From the NCBI GenBank assembly GCA_905215405.1, contig CAJMQE010000146.1:1-5355 (forward strand): 5,355 nt of DNA. Reading direction: 5' to 3'. Shown here piece after piece: positions 1-5,300 of this stretch; within the stretch, counting starts at the first letter, position 1; each line of letters opens with the position of its first letter. The DNA is from an uncultured bacterium (GTDB taxonomy: Bacteria > Bacillota > Clostridia > Lachnospirales > Lachnospiraceae). Both the position numbers and the translations under genes were made by a program. The notes under the pieces were generated by a model, which was given only the letters and a program-made list of their open reading frames with translations, was not told the origin of the DNA and did no database searches.

Positions 1-96
1 ACATAGACATAGACATAGACATAGACATAGACATAGACATAGACATAGACATAGACATAGATATAGATATAGATATAGATATAGATATAGATATAG
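1..96. repeat. Hexanucleotide microsatellite, ACATAG x10 then ATATAG x6
   Basis: Ten perfect ACATAG units (1-60) are followed directly by six perfect ATATAG units (61-96), which differ by one C-to-T change. The array is cut by the left edge, so its true length is unknown. The sharp switch between two homogeneous blocks suggests two separate slippage expansions. The frame starting at position 3 is open from the edge: it reads Ile-Asp sixteen times, then RQRR and a TAA at 111-113. The array could therefore be the repetitive tail of a gene to the left, but a second frame (His-Arg/Tyr-Arg) is also open, so coding is unproven. Confidence 0.95.
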
Positions 97-208
97 ACAG
101 GCAAAGAAGGTAATCTAGAATCAAAGCAAATAGTTGAACCTGTAAAAGCAATATAATAAGACTGGAGAATGGTGATCGAATCATAGTTAAAAAATAGTTC
201 GCAGATGA

Positions 209-238
209 TGAATAATAAATGCTAAAAAAGCCATACTA
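209..238 (+). promoter_or_regulatory. Sigma-G-type (forespore) promoter
   Basis: TGAATA (209-214) and CATACTA (232-238) are separated by 17 bp. This equals the consensus known for Bacillus subtilis sigma-G promoters (TGAATA, 17-18 bp, CATACTA) at all 13 positions. Transcription would start near 245, giving a leader of roughly 40 nt before the ATG at 283, with the AGGAGG site inside it. The element lies directly upstream of the Asn/Ser-rich gene and in the same direction. That sigma-G recognition is conserved in this organism is inferred. Confidence 0.65.
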
Positions 239-266
239 GTTTATGTAAAATTTATTACAACTATTT

Positions 267-272
267 AGGAGG
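267..272 (+). promoter_or_regulatory. Strong Shine-Dalgarno site of the Asn/Ser-rich gene
   Basis: AGGAGG lies 10 nt before the ATG at 283. It fixes the start codon and is the best argument that this low-complexity frame is the translated one. Neither the overlapping + frame (first ATG at 353) nor the antisense frame has a comparable site. Confidence 0.85.
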
Positions 273-282
273 ATTTATTATC

Positions 283-636
283 ATGGCAAAGAATAATTCA
301 AACAACAGCTACAACTCATCATCAAACAACAACAGCTACAATTCATCAAAGAATGGCTCAAGCTATAACAACAGCTATAACAATAGCTCAAATAACTCAA
401 GCTACAACAATTCAAATAACTCAAGCTATAACAATAGCTCAAACAATTCAAGCTACAATAACAGCTCAAACAATAGCTCAAATAACAGCAGCTATAATAA
501 CAGCTCAAAGAACAATTCAAACAATAGTTCAAAAAACAGCTCAAGCTACAATAGCTCAAACAACAGCTATAATAACAAGAGTTCAAACAAGAGCTCAAAT
601 AGCTACAGCAATGATTCAGAAAACTGCAATTACTAA
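283..636 (+). CDS. Asn/Ser/Tyr low-complexity small protein, probably sporulation-expressed
   Basis: No known family is recognised. The 117-residue protein contains 47 Asn, 46 Ser, 12 Tyr and 6 Lys; the other six residues are single Met, Ala, Gly, Asp, Glu and Cys. There is no signal peptide or membrane segment, so it should be cytoplasmic and disordered. Tyr recurs about every nine residues in the first half (10, 19, 28, 41, 49, 58) in a loose SSYNNSSNN pattern. The only acidic residues and the only Cys (115) lie in the last seven residues. Serine is coded almost only by TCA and AGC (44 of 46). A strong ribosome binding site and a perfect sigma-G promoter precede it, so forespore expression is inferred. 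By analogy it could be a spore amino-acid reserve like gamma-type SASP (also sigma-G dependent and Asn/Gln-rich) or a structural, phase-separating spore component. No germination-protease (GPR) site like those in SASPs is visible. Confidence 0.75.
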   Translation: MAKNNSNNSYNSSSNNNSYNSSKNGSSYNNSYNNSSNNSSYNNSNNSSYNNSSNNSSYNNSSNNSSNNSSYNNSSKNNSNNSSKNSSSYNSSNNSYNNKSSNKSSNSYSNDSENCNY

Positions 637-676
637 TTGACAGGATCTGAGATTTTTAAGGCATTGTAAGTTGGAA

Positions 677-690
677 ATCAAATATTTGAT
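677..690. repeat. Perfect 14-bp palindrome
   Basis: ATCAAATATTTGAT is fully self-complementary and lies 41 bp after the stop codon of the Asn/Ser-rich gene. It could be an operator-like site or part of the 3' untranslated region. AT-rich palindromes of this size can arise by chance. Confidence 0.4.
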
Positions 691-717
691 GAAAATATGC
701 TGAGCAGTTGTAATCGT

Positions 718-745
718 CAAGTTGTAAAGAGATTTTTTACAATTG
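718..745 (+). other. Small hairpin downstream of the Asn/Ser-rich gene
   Basis: CAA and TTGTAAA (718-720, 722-728) pair with TTTACAATTG (736-745), giving ten base pairs with one bulged G at 721. The run of six T lies at the loop and 3' arm (733-738) rather than after the stem, so it is not a standard terminator. It may stabilise the 3' end of the transcript. Confidence 0.4.
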
Positions 746-760
746 AAACGATGTCGAAGA

Positions 761-885
761 CTGTTGAAGTGTAAAAGAAAAGGAAAAAGATTTTATTTTT
801 ATTTCGACGTGGCCATACTATACCGGTCATTGATGAAATATTGAAATAAAATCTTTTTCTTTTTATACATACACGTTTCAGACAG
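761..885. repeat. Long AT-rich inverted repeat (hairpin or MITE-like)
   Basis: AAAAAGATTTTATTT (784-798) pairs perfectly with 844-858. Inside it, TATTTC (800-805) pairs with GAAATA (835-840), and GTGGCC (809-814) pairs with GGTCAT (825-830) using two G-U pairs around a 10-nt loop. Outside it, AAAA (778-781) pairs with 860-863, and weaker arms CTGT..GAA..GTGT (761-772) match ACAC..TTC..ACAG (871-885). The total is over 30 pairs. The 3' arm is T-rich, so it may end transcription of the Asn/Ser-rich gene in one direction or both. It could also be a decayed miniature element. No transposase or clear target duplication is visible. Confidence 0.6.
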
Positions 886-929
886 AGACAAATATTATAA
901 ATATATAGGGGTAGGAAAGGTTTTTGACA

Positions 930-1265
930 ATGGAGTTTGAAACAATCAGTGTCAGAATGTTAGATGCATATGTAAATAATCCGGATGCAGTTATTGTTGA
1001 TTTAAGAGATTCCAGTGAATATAAAAGGTTGCACATTTTAAATTCCATAAATATTGAATTTGAGTATCTGCAGAGTCATTATGACCAACTTGACAGGTTA
1101 AATATATTAAATAAGAAAAAAATGATTGTTTTATATTGTGAGCGTGGCGCTAATAGTATGATTGCGGCGAAACTCCTCAGTGGAATCGGTTATATGACCA
1201 AGTCCGTTATTGGTGGAATCAATATGTATCGTGGAAGAAATCTGGTCAAGAACAGATCATTTTAG
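930..1265 (+). CDS. Single-domain rhodanese-like sulfurtransferase
   Basis: The 111-residue protein is one rhodanese domain. Such enzymes carry sulfur as a persulfide on an active-site Cys and pass it to acceptors such as cyanide, thiols or sulfur-carrier proteins. Visible motifs are VDLR (23-26), the HI..SINI stretch (35-42) that matches the usual GHIPGAINI, the catalytic loop CERGANS with Cys70, and the closing GGINMY (95-100). There is no signal peptide, so it is cytoplasmic. ATG at 930 is chosen over TTG at 924 because the AGGAAAGG site (913-920) is 9 nt from the ATG and only 3 nt from the TTG. A TATAAA at 896-901 may be its -10 box, but no good -35 is seen. It stands alone, with no sulfur-metabolism gene in view, so its acceptor is unknown. 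Hydrolase or regulatory roles are possible. Confidence 0.88.
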   Translation: MEFETISVRMLDAYVNNPDAVIVDLRDSSEYKRLHILNSINIEFEYLQSHYDQLDRLNILNKKKMIVLYCERGANSMIAAKLLSGIGYMTKSVIGGINMYRGRNLVKNRSF

Positions 1266-1342
1266 TGTGCCTTGATCATTTTTTGATGGGATAGTATTTA
1301 TGCTTACGAATGGGTAAAATTTTATATATTGCAGGTTAGATT

Positions 1343-1395
1343 AAAGCAGTATGCAGACCCTAATTATTTTTTTGGGGGAGGTATGCTGCTTTTTT
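1343..1395 (+). terminator. Intrinsic terminator of the rhodanese gene
   Basis: AAAGCAGTATGC (1343-1354) pairs with GTATGCTGCTTT (1381-1392) over 12 positions including two G-U pairs. A 3x3 internal loop is followed by CCC (1358-1360) facing the G run at 1374-1378. The stem runs straight into six T (1390-1395). It lies about 80 bp after the rhodanese stop codon and separates that gene from the repeat array. Confidence 0.82.
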
Positions 1396-1437
1396 ATAAA
1401 GTTAGAAAAAGGAATAACAGTTATTAAATTGGAACTT

Positions 1438-1789
1438 AAGGATTCTAAAATAGATTCTTATGGAATGTTCAATAGAAATGTAAGGATACCAAAATAGATT
1501 CTTATGAATATTCAATAGAAATGTAAGGATTCCCAGATAGATTCTTATGAAATGTTCAATAGAAATGTAAGGATTCCCAAATAGATTCTTATGGAATCTT
1601 CAATAGAAATGTAAGGATTCCCAAATAGATTCCTATGGAATCTTCAATAGAAATGTAAGGATTCCCAAATAGATTCTTATGGAATGCTCAATAGAAATGT
1701 AAGAATTGCCAAATAGATTCATATGGAATGTTCAATAGAAATGTAAGAATTCCCCAAATAGATTCATATGGATTTCTCAATAGCTACGT
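1438..1789. repeat. 44-bp minisatellite, 8 copies plus a decayed ninth
   Basis: Contiguous units begin at 1438, 1482, 1525, 1569, 1613, 1657, 1701 and 1745. Lengths are 44 bp except the second (43) and the eighth (45). Each unit starts AAGGATTC and contains ATAGATTC and TCAATAGAAATGT. Units 4 to 6 are almost identical while the edge units diverge, as expected when the middle of an array is homogenised by slippage or recombination. A much-changed ninth unit runs to about 1853. Units 4 and 5 hold a small hairpin, for example AGATTC (1583-1588) with GAATCT (1594-1599), and GATTCC (1572-1577) can pair alternatively with GGAATC. Stop codons occur in every frame, so it is not coding. It fills most of the 774-bp gap between the rhodanese terminator and the methyltransferase promoter. 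Confidence 0.95.
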
Positions 1790-1803
1790 AGGAATTTTAA
1801 GAT

Positions 1804-1832
1804 AAATTTCAAGATAAATATTTATGAAATTT
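1804..1832. repeat. Nested AT-rich inverted repeat at the end of the array
   Basis: AAATTTC (1804-1810) pairs with GAAATTT (1826-1832), and the centre ATAAATATTTAT (1814-1825) is a perfect palindrome. It lies in the decayed ninth minisatellite unit and may have arisen from it. No function can be assigned. Confidence 0.45.
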
Positions 1833-1903
1833 CGAATAGATTAGAAATGCAGGTAAAACAGGCACACGATAGGCATTACAGCGGGATTGACAGGATTAAT
1901 CCA

Positions 1904-1932
1904 TTGACAGTAAAACGGTGAGGCTATAATAT
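1904..1932 (+). promoter_or_regulatory. Sigma-A promoter of the methyltransferase gene
   Basis: A perfect TTGACA (1904-1909) is followed by overlapping -10 candidates: TATAAT at 1925-1930 (15-bp spacer) and TAATAT at 1927-1932 (17-bp spacer, 4 of 6 matches). Transcription would start near 1938-1940, giving a leader of about 100 nt. Just upstream, the palindrome GGATTAATCC (1893-1902) sits between two copies of ATTGACAG (1886-1893, 1903-1910) and touches the -35 box, so it could be an operator. Confidence 0.65.
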
Positions 1933-2009
1933 AGAAGTAACAGTTGTCAGAACTTTTGATAACAACATTTTTGGGAAAGGAATTCAGCGGAATGTTTGTG
2001 AAGCTGAAG

Positions 2010-2028
2010 ATATTACGTATCGTAATAT
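2010..2028 (+). promoter_or_regulatory. Perfect 8-bp hairpin next to the methyltransferase ribosome binding site
   Basis: ATATTACG (2010-2017) and CGTAATAT (2021-2028) are exact inverted repeats with a 3-nt gap. The Shine-Dalgarno sequence AGGTGAT (2031-2037) starts 2 nt later and the ATG is at 2040. As RNA, the hairpin would sit against the ribosome binding site and could tune translation or mRNA stability. As DNA, the palindrome could be a repressor site within the leader. Confidence 0.55.
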
Positions 2029-2039
2029 ATAGGTGATAT

Positions 2040-3206
2040 ATGAATACATTTGAATTGATTGCACCATGTCATTTTGGACTGGAATCAGTATTAAAAAGAG
2101 AAATTATTGATCTGGGATATGAGATTAGCCAGGTCGAAGATGGTAAGGTGACATTTATCGGCGATGCAGAAGCTATCTGCCGGGCAAATATATGTTTAAG
2201 AACAGCAGAGCGTGTATTGTTAAAAGCAGCTAGATTTAAGGCAGTAACATTTACAGAACTGTTCGATCAGACGAAAGCAGTAGAATGGGAGAAATTGATT
2301 CCTGTTGATGGAAAGTTCTGGGTAACAAAAGCGAACTCAGTAAATAGTAAACTTTTCAGTAGTTCTGATATTCAGTCAATTGTTAAAAAAGCTATTGTAG
2401 AAAGACTGAAGGGGAAATATAAAGTTGACTGGTTCAAAGAAGATGGAAATGAATATCCGCTCAGAGTAACAATCGTAAAAGATGAAGTAACAATTGGGAT
2501 GGATACAACAGGAGATTCTCTTCATAAGAGAGGATACAGACCACTTGCAGGAAAAGCACCTATTTCTGAGTGTCTGGCAGCAGCATTGATCATGCTGACA
2601 CCATGGCACAAAGACAGAATTCTTGTGGATCCATTTTGCGGTAGTGGTACGATTCCGATTGAAGCAGCGATGATTGCAGCAAATATTGCACCAGGTCTGA
2701 ATCGTTCATTTACAGCTGAAAACTGGACAAATATTATTCCAAAGCAGGAATGGTATGATGTAATTGAAGAAGCAAATGATATGATTGACAAAGACATTAC
2801 AGTCGATATTCAGGGCTACGATATTGATGAAGATGTTATAAAAATTGCCAGAGAAAATGCAGCGAATGCCGGAGTGGACAAGCTGATTCATTTTCAGCAG
2901 AGAGATGTAAAAAATCTGAGCCATCCAAAGAAATTTGGTTTTGTAATAACAAATCCTCCATATGGGGAACGACTTGAAGATAAGAGTACACTTCCACCTA
3001 TTTACACAGCACTTGGAAAGCAATTTGGAAAGCTGGATTCTTGGTCAGCCTATGTAATTACATCTTATGAAGATACAGAACGTTATTTTGGGAAGAAAGC
3101 CGATAAGAATCGTAAGATTTATAATGGTATGCTTAAGACGTATTTTTATCAGTTCCTGGGACCTAAACCACCAAAGACAAAAAAGCCAGGAAATGAATCT
3201 AGATAA
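2040..3206 (+). CDS. rlmL: RlmL/YpsC-type class I SAM-dependent rRNA (guanine-N2) methyltransferase
   Basis: The 388-residue protein matches the stand-alone RlmL/YpsC family. Its E. coli relative, the N-terminal half of RlmKL, makes N2-methylguanosine at 23S rRNA position 2445; the exact target here is inferred. An N-terminal region and a THUMP RNA-binding domain (about 45-155) precede the RGYR element (164-167) and a Rossmann methylase domain. SAM-binding motif I is DPFCGSGTIPIEAA (197-210), the acidic motif is GYDID (259-263), then RDV (288-290), and the catalytic motif NPPYGERL (305-312). The C-terminus is a basic, Pro-rich tail (PKPPKTKKPG). Length is usual for stand-alone forms, about half of the fused RlmKL. 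ATG at 2040 is supported by AGGTGAT just upstream. It acts in the cytoplasm on precursor ribosomes. It has its own promoter; no terminator is seen after it. Confidence 0.92.
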   Translation: MNTFELIAPCHFGLESVLKREIIDLGYEISQVEDGKVTFIGDAEAICRANICLRTAERVLLKAARFKAVTFTELFDQTKAVEWEKLIPVDGKFWVTKANSVNSKLFSSSDIQSIVKKAIVERLKGKYKVDWFKEDGNEYPLRVTIVKDEVTIGMDTTGDSLHKRGYRPLAGKAPISECLAAALIMLTPWHKDRILVDPFCGSGTIPIEAAMIAANIAPGLNRSFTAENWTNIIPKQEWYDVIEEANDMIDKDITVDIQGYDIDEDVIKIARENAANAGVDKLIHFQQRDVKNLSHPKKFGFVITNPPYGERLEDKSTLPPIYTALGKQFGKLDSWSAYVITSYEDTERYFGKKADKNRKIYNGMLKTYFYQFLGPKPPKTKKPGNESR

Positions 3207-3228
3207 GTATTAAAACAAGCGGGTTGGG

Positions 3229-3285
3229 AGTTTGACCAGTAGTGGAAAGTCTGTTTAACAGATGAGTCCGCAACAGGTCAGAACT
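3229..3285 (+). ncRNA. Candidate structured RNA element between methyltransferase and protease genes
   Basis: AGTTTGACC (3229-3237) pairs with GGTCA and AACT (3276-3280, 3282-3285) with one bulged G, making nine pairs. Nested inside are GGA (3244-3246) with TCC (3267-3269) and a hairpin TCTGT (3250-3254) with ACAGA (3258-3262) around a TTA loop. The layered fold suggests a folded 3' UTR or 5' leader, but no known riboswitch or ncRNA family is recognised. The remaining sequence between here and 3382 shows only a duplicated AGCAAAT and no gene. Confidence 0.3.
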
Positions 3286-3382
3286 AAGCAGGATTGCGAG
3301 TCACATAAGACGGTTATTTGTAAGGGTTAAAGTATACTGAAATATGGATGAGCAAATCTGTTGGAAAGCAAATATGAGCCAG

Positions 3383-3457
3383 GACAAAATCATTAGAAAT
3401 AGATAGCTGGGATTGCATTAATACCGGCTATAGAAACAGGATTCTAATGATTTTGTC
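3383..3457. repeat. 16-bp perfect inverted repeat with nested stem, upstream of the protease gene
   Basis: GACAAAATCATTAGAA (3383-3398) is the exact reverse complement of 3442-3457. The 43-bp interior holds a second stem, ATAGCTGG (3403-3410) with CCGGCTAT (3424-3431), which has one G-U pair and a 13-nt loop. No T run follows on either strand, so it is not a standard intrinsic terminator. It ends 45 bp before the protease start codon. It could be a cis-regulatory RNA hairpin, a binding site, a small mobile-element relic or recombination arms. A convincing promoter inside the interior was not found. Confidence 0.8.
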
Positions 3458-3464
3458 ATGGGCT

Positions 3465-3473
3465 TGATAAAAT
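3465..3473 (+). promoter_or_regulatory. Possible extended -10 promoter of the protease gene
   Basis: TGATAAAAT matches the extended -10 form TGNTATAAT at all but one position and lies 29 bp before the ATG. No -35 box is seen at the usual distance, where the right arm of the inverted repeat (3442-3457) sits. If it is used, the hairpin would occupy the promoter's upstream DNA rather than the transcript. Confidence 0.3.
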
Positions 3474-3502
3474 ATTGATAAGGTAGAAATCAGAGTATTG
3501 GT

Positions 3503-5233
3503 ATGAAGGAAAAAAAGATATATATTTTAGGGTTTTGTACATTTGCCGTGATTGTGCTGGTCTTTGTAAAAAGCAAGTGGTTCCAGGAAGGGATTGCAGT
3601 TGGGGCCGATCATCCGGACAGTACTGTAGTACCGGTACAATGGAATACGATGATTGCAGCAGATGTAAATAATCAGGATGCAGATCCGGTCAGCATTGTT
3701 ATAGATGGAGAAGAAATGGGAACAGAAGCGGAGTCTGTTTATATGAATGAGAACAGGCAGTTGATGGTTCTTGCGGATTCTGTGTCAGAGCTTTTTTCCT
3801 GCGCATTCTGTGTTTATGATGATGGCAGTATTTTCATGCAGAAGGGTAACAGCATATTAAAAGTAGATTATGAGGCCAATACGGTACGAATTAATGATGA
3901 AGAGTTTCCACTTGAGGAGTTCGGTGAAGTCAGTGAAAACGTTCAGGGCAGACTCTATATTTCAATAGAACTAATTGAACGTGGACTGGATTATTCATAT
4001 GATTGGAACATTGACAGCAGAACACTTGCCATGGAGCAGCAGAATACAGAAAATAATATGTTGCCAGAACAATTCAGTTATGCTGATATTGGAAGACTTC
4101 CAACAGTAAAGAATCAGGGAAAACTAAATACATGCTGGGCGTTTGCTTCATTGACGGCTATGGAATCAAGTCTGCTTGCAACAGAAAATACAGTATTTTC
4201 TGTTGATAATATGAGCATGAATAATGGATTTCAGACGACACAGAGCGATGGTGGAGATTATACCAGAGCTATGGCGTATCTGGCTTCCTGGAAAGGACCA
4301 GTTGCAGAGGCAGAGGATCCTTATGGAGATGGTATATGCAATCCAGATGCAGAGACATTGAAACATGTGCAGGAAATACAGGTCATTCAGGGAAAAGATA
4401 TTGAAAAGATAAAAAAGGCTGTCTTCTTATACGGTGGTGTTGAGTCATCTCTTTACACATCTATGAGCAGTGCAGCAGAGTCATCTGTTTATTATAATCA
4501 GCGTAAATTTGCGTATTGTTATAGCGGCACACAGAAACCAAATCATGATGTGGTCATTGTTGGATGGGATGACAACTATTCTAAATCTAATTTTAACGGA
4601 AAAGTAGAAGGAAATGGAGCATTTCTATGTATGAACAGCTGGGGAAGCAAATTTGGCAATAAAGGGCTGTTCTATGTATCATATTACGATGCAAATATAG
4701 GCATGCATAACGTTTCGTATACAGGAATCGAAGATACCGATAATTATGATAACATTTATCAGAGTGATCTGTGTGGCTGGGTCGGACAGCTGGGATATGA
4801 GGATGAGACTGCATACTTTTCAAATGTGTATACCGCGCAGGGTGAGGAATCACTGAAAGCCGTCAGCTTTTATGCAACGGGTGCCGATACATCTTATGAA
4901 GTTTATTTAGTCAATGACTTTGAAGATACATCATCATTTGACAGGAAAATAAGTGTGAAATCCGGAAAATTCGATAATGCAGGTTATTATACAGTGAATC
5001 TTGATAAAGAGTTCCCGATCACAGAAGGCAGCAGATATGCGGTTGTCGTTAAGGTGACGACACCAGGTGTGGATCGCCCGATAGCAGTGGAGTATCGTGC
5101 ATCAGATGCCACCGCTGGAGTCGATCTTGATGATGGAGAAGGCTATATCAGTCTGAATGGAAGGCAATGGGAACATGTAGAGGAATCAAAAAGCTGTAAC
5201 CTTTGTCTGAAAATGTTTACGGATAATAGATAG
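3503..5233 (+). CDS. Membrane-anchored or secreted papain-family (C1) cysteine protease with lectin-like C-terminal domain
   Basis: The 576-residue protein starts with a short basic stretch and a hydrophobic helix (about 6-22), a signal peptide or membrane anchor without a lipobox. Residues about 62-178 (VSIVIDGEE..., LYISIELIERGLDYSYDWN...TLAM) resemble the copper-amine-oxidase N-terminal-like module common in Clostridia surface proteins. The papain domain (about 195-405) has the full catalytic set: Gln205 in VKNQG, Cys211 in NTCWAF, His348 in NHDVVIVGWDD and Asn378 in CMNSWG. Residues about 415-574 (QSDLCGWVG ... YEVYLV ... YYTVNL ... YAVVVKV ... GYISLNG) fit the lectin-like beta-sandwich paired with C1 peptidases in Firmicutes. 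It should cleave proteins at the cell surface or outside; substrates are unknown. The ribosome binding site before ATG 3503 is weak (AGAG at 3492-3495), but the start gives an ideal export sequence. It is complete and not visibly in an operon. Confidence 0.9.
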   Translation: MKEKKIYILGFCTFAVIVLVFVKSKWFQEGIAVGADHPDSTVVPVQWNTMIAADVNNQDADPVSIVIDGEEMGTEAESVYMNENRQLMVLADSVSELFSCAFCVYDDGSIFMQKGNSILKVDYEANTVRINDEEFPLEEFGEVSENVQGRLYISIELIERGLDYSYDWNIDSRTLAMEQQNTENNMLPEQFSYADIGRLPTVKNQGKLNTCWAFASLTAMESSLLATENTVFSVDNMSMNNGFQTTQSDGGDYTRAMAYLASWKGPVAEAEDPYGDGICNPDAETLKHVQEIQVIQGKDIEKIKKAVFLYGGVESSLYTSMSSAAESSVYYNQRKFAYCYSGTQKPNHDVVIVGWDDNYSKSNFNGKVEGNGAFLCMNSWGSKFGNKGLFYVSYYDANIGMHNVSYTGIEDTDNYDNIYQSDLCGWVGQLGYEDETAYFSNVYTAQGEESLKAVSFYATGADTSYEVYLVNDFEDTSSFDRKISVKSGKFDNAGYYTVNLDKEFPITEGSRYAVVVKVTTPGVDRPIAVEYRASDATAGVDLDDGEGYISLNGRQWEHVEESKSCNLCLKMFTDNR

Positions 5234-5258
5234 AATCATTAAAGTACGTTGCATGGAA

Positions 5259-5288
5259 GCTGTTGTATTTAGGTAAATTTGTAACAGC
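5259..5288 (+). other. Hairpin after the protease gene
   Basis: GCTGTT (5259-5264) pairs with AACAGC (5283-5288), with ATTT/AAAT possible inside. A shifted pairing, GCTGTTG with CAACAGC (5288-5294), is also possible. It lies 25 bp after the stop codon but is followed by an A/C/G-rich sequence rather than T, so a role as terminator is doubtful. Confidence 0.35.
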
Positions 5289-5300
5289 AACAGCAATCAG

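Noticed and set aside
134..157. TTGAAC and TATAAT as a sigma-A promoter
   Set aside because: The spacer is only 12 bp and no other -35 box fits; TATAAT alone in AT-rich DNA is weak evidence.
281..598. Antisense open frame, Cys/Leu/Ser-rich, opposite the Asn/Ser gene
   Set aside because: It mirrors the low-complexity codons, lacks a ribosome binding site and exists only because the AAC/AAT/AGC/TCA-rich coding strand yields no stops on the other strand.
353..640. Second + frame inside the Asn/Ser gene, Thr/Ile/Gln/Ala-rich
   Set aside because: It has no ribosome binding site and is a frame-shifted reading of the same repeats; the frame from 283 has AGGAGG and an upstream promoter.
636..646. 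ATTGACAGGAT repeated at 1886-1896
   Set aside because: An 11-bp match between two sites in 5.4 kb of AT-rich DNA is expected by chance, and the surrounding sequence differs.
924..929. TTG as start of the rhodanese, and the same bases as a TTGACA -35 box
   Set aside because: The TTG lies only 3 nt from the ribosome binding site, whereas ATG 930 is well spaced. A -35 box at the start codon would not serve this gene.
1438..1789. CRISPR array
   Set aside because: Units are contiguous 44-bp copies without unique spacers, and no cas genes are present.
1438..1789. Iteron-type replication origin
   Set aside because: No replication initiator gene or DnaA-box cluster is seen, and the neighbours are ordinary chromosomal genes.
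2376..3023. Minus-strand ORFs inside the methyltransferase gene
   Set aside because: They lie wholly within a clearly recognised gene and have no protein features of their own.
3249..3285. Hammerhead ribozyme-like string (GTC ... CAGATGAGTCC ... GAAC)
   Set aside because: The core has A in place of the essential U (CAGATGA rather than CTGATGA) and C instead of the last A of GAAA, and stem I cannot form properly.
3275..3291. SRP RNA domain IV resemblance (GGTCAG ... AAGCAGG)
   Set aside because: The GGAA tetraloop helix between the two halves is missing, so the SRP fold is impossible.
3344..3406. 20-codon ORF in the spacer
   Set aside because: It has no ribosome binding site, runs into the inverted-repeat arm and shows no recognisable pattern.
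4166..4853. Minus-strand ORFs inside the protease gene
   Set aside because: They are shadows of the protease coding sequence, rich in Cys and His with no family pattern.
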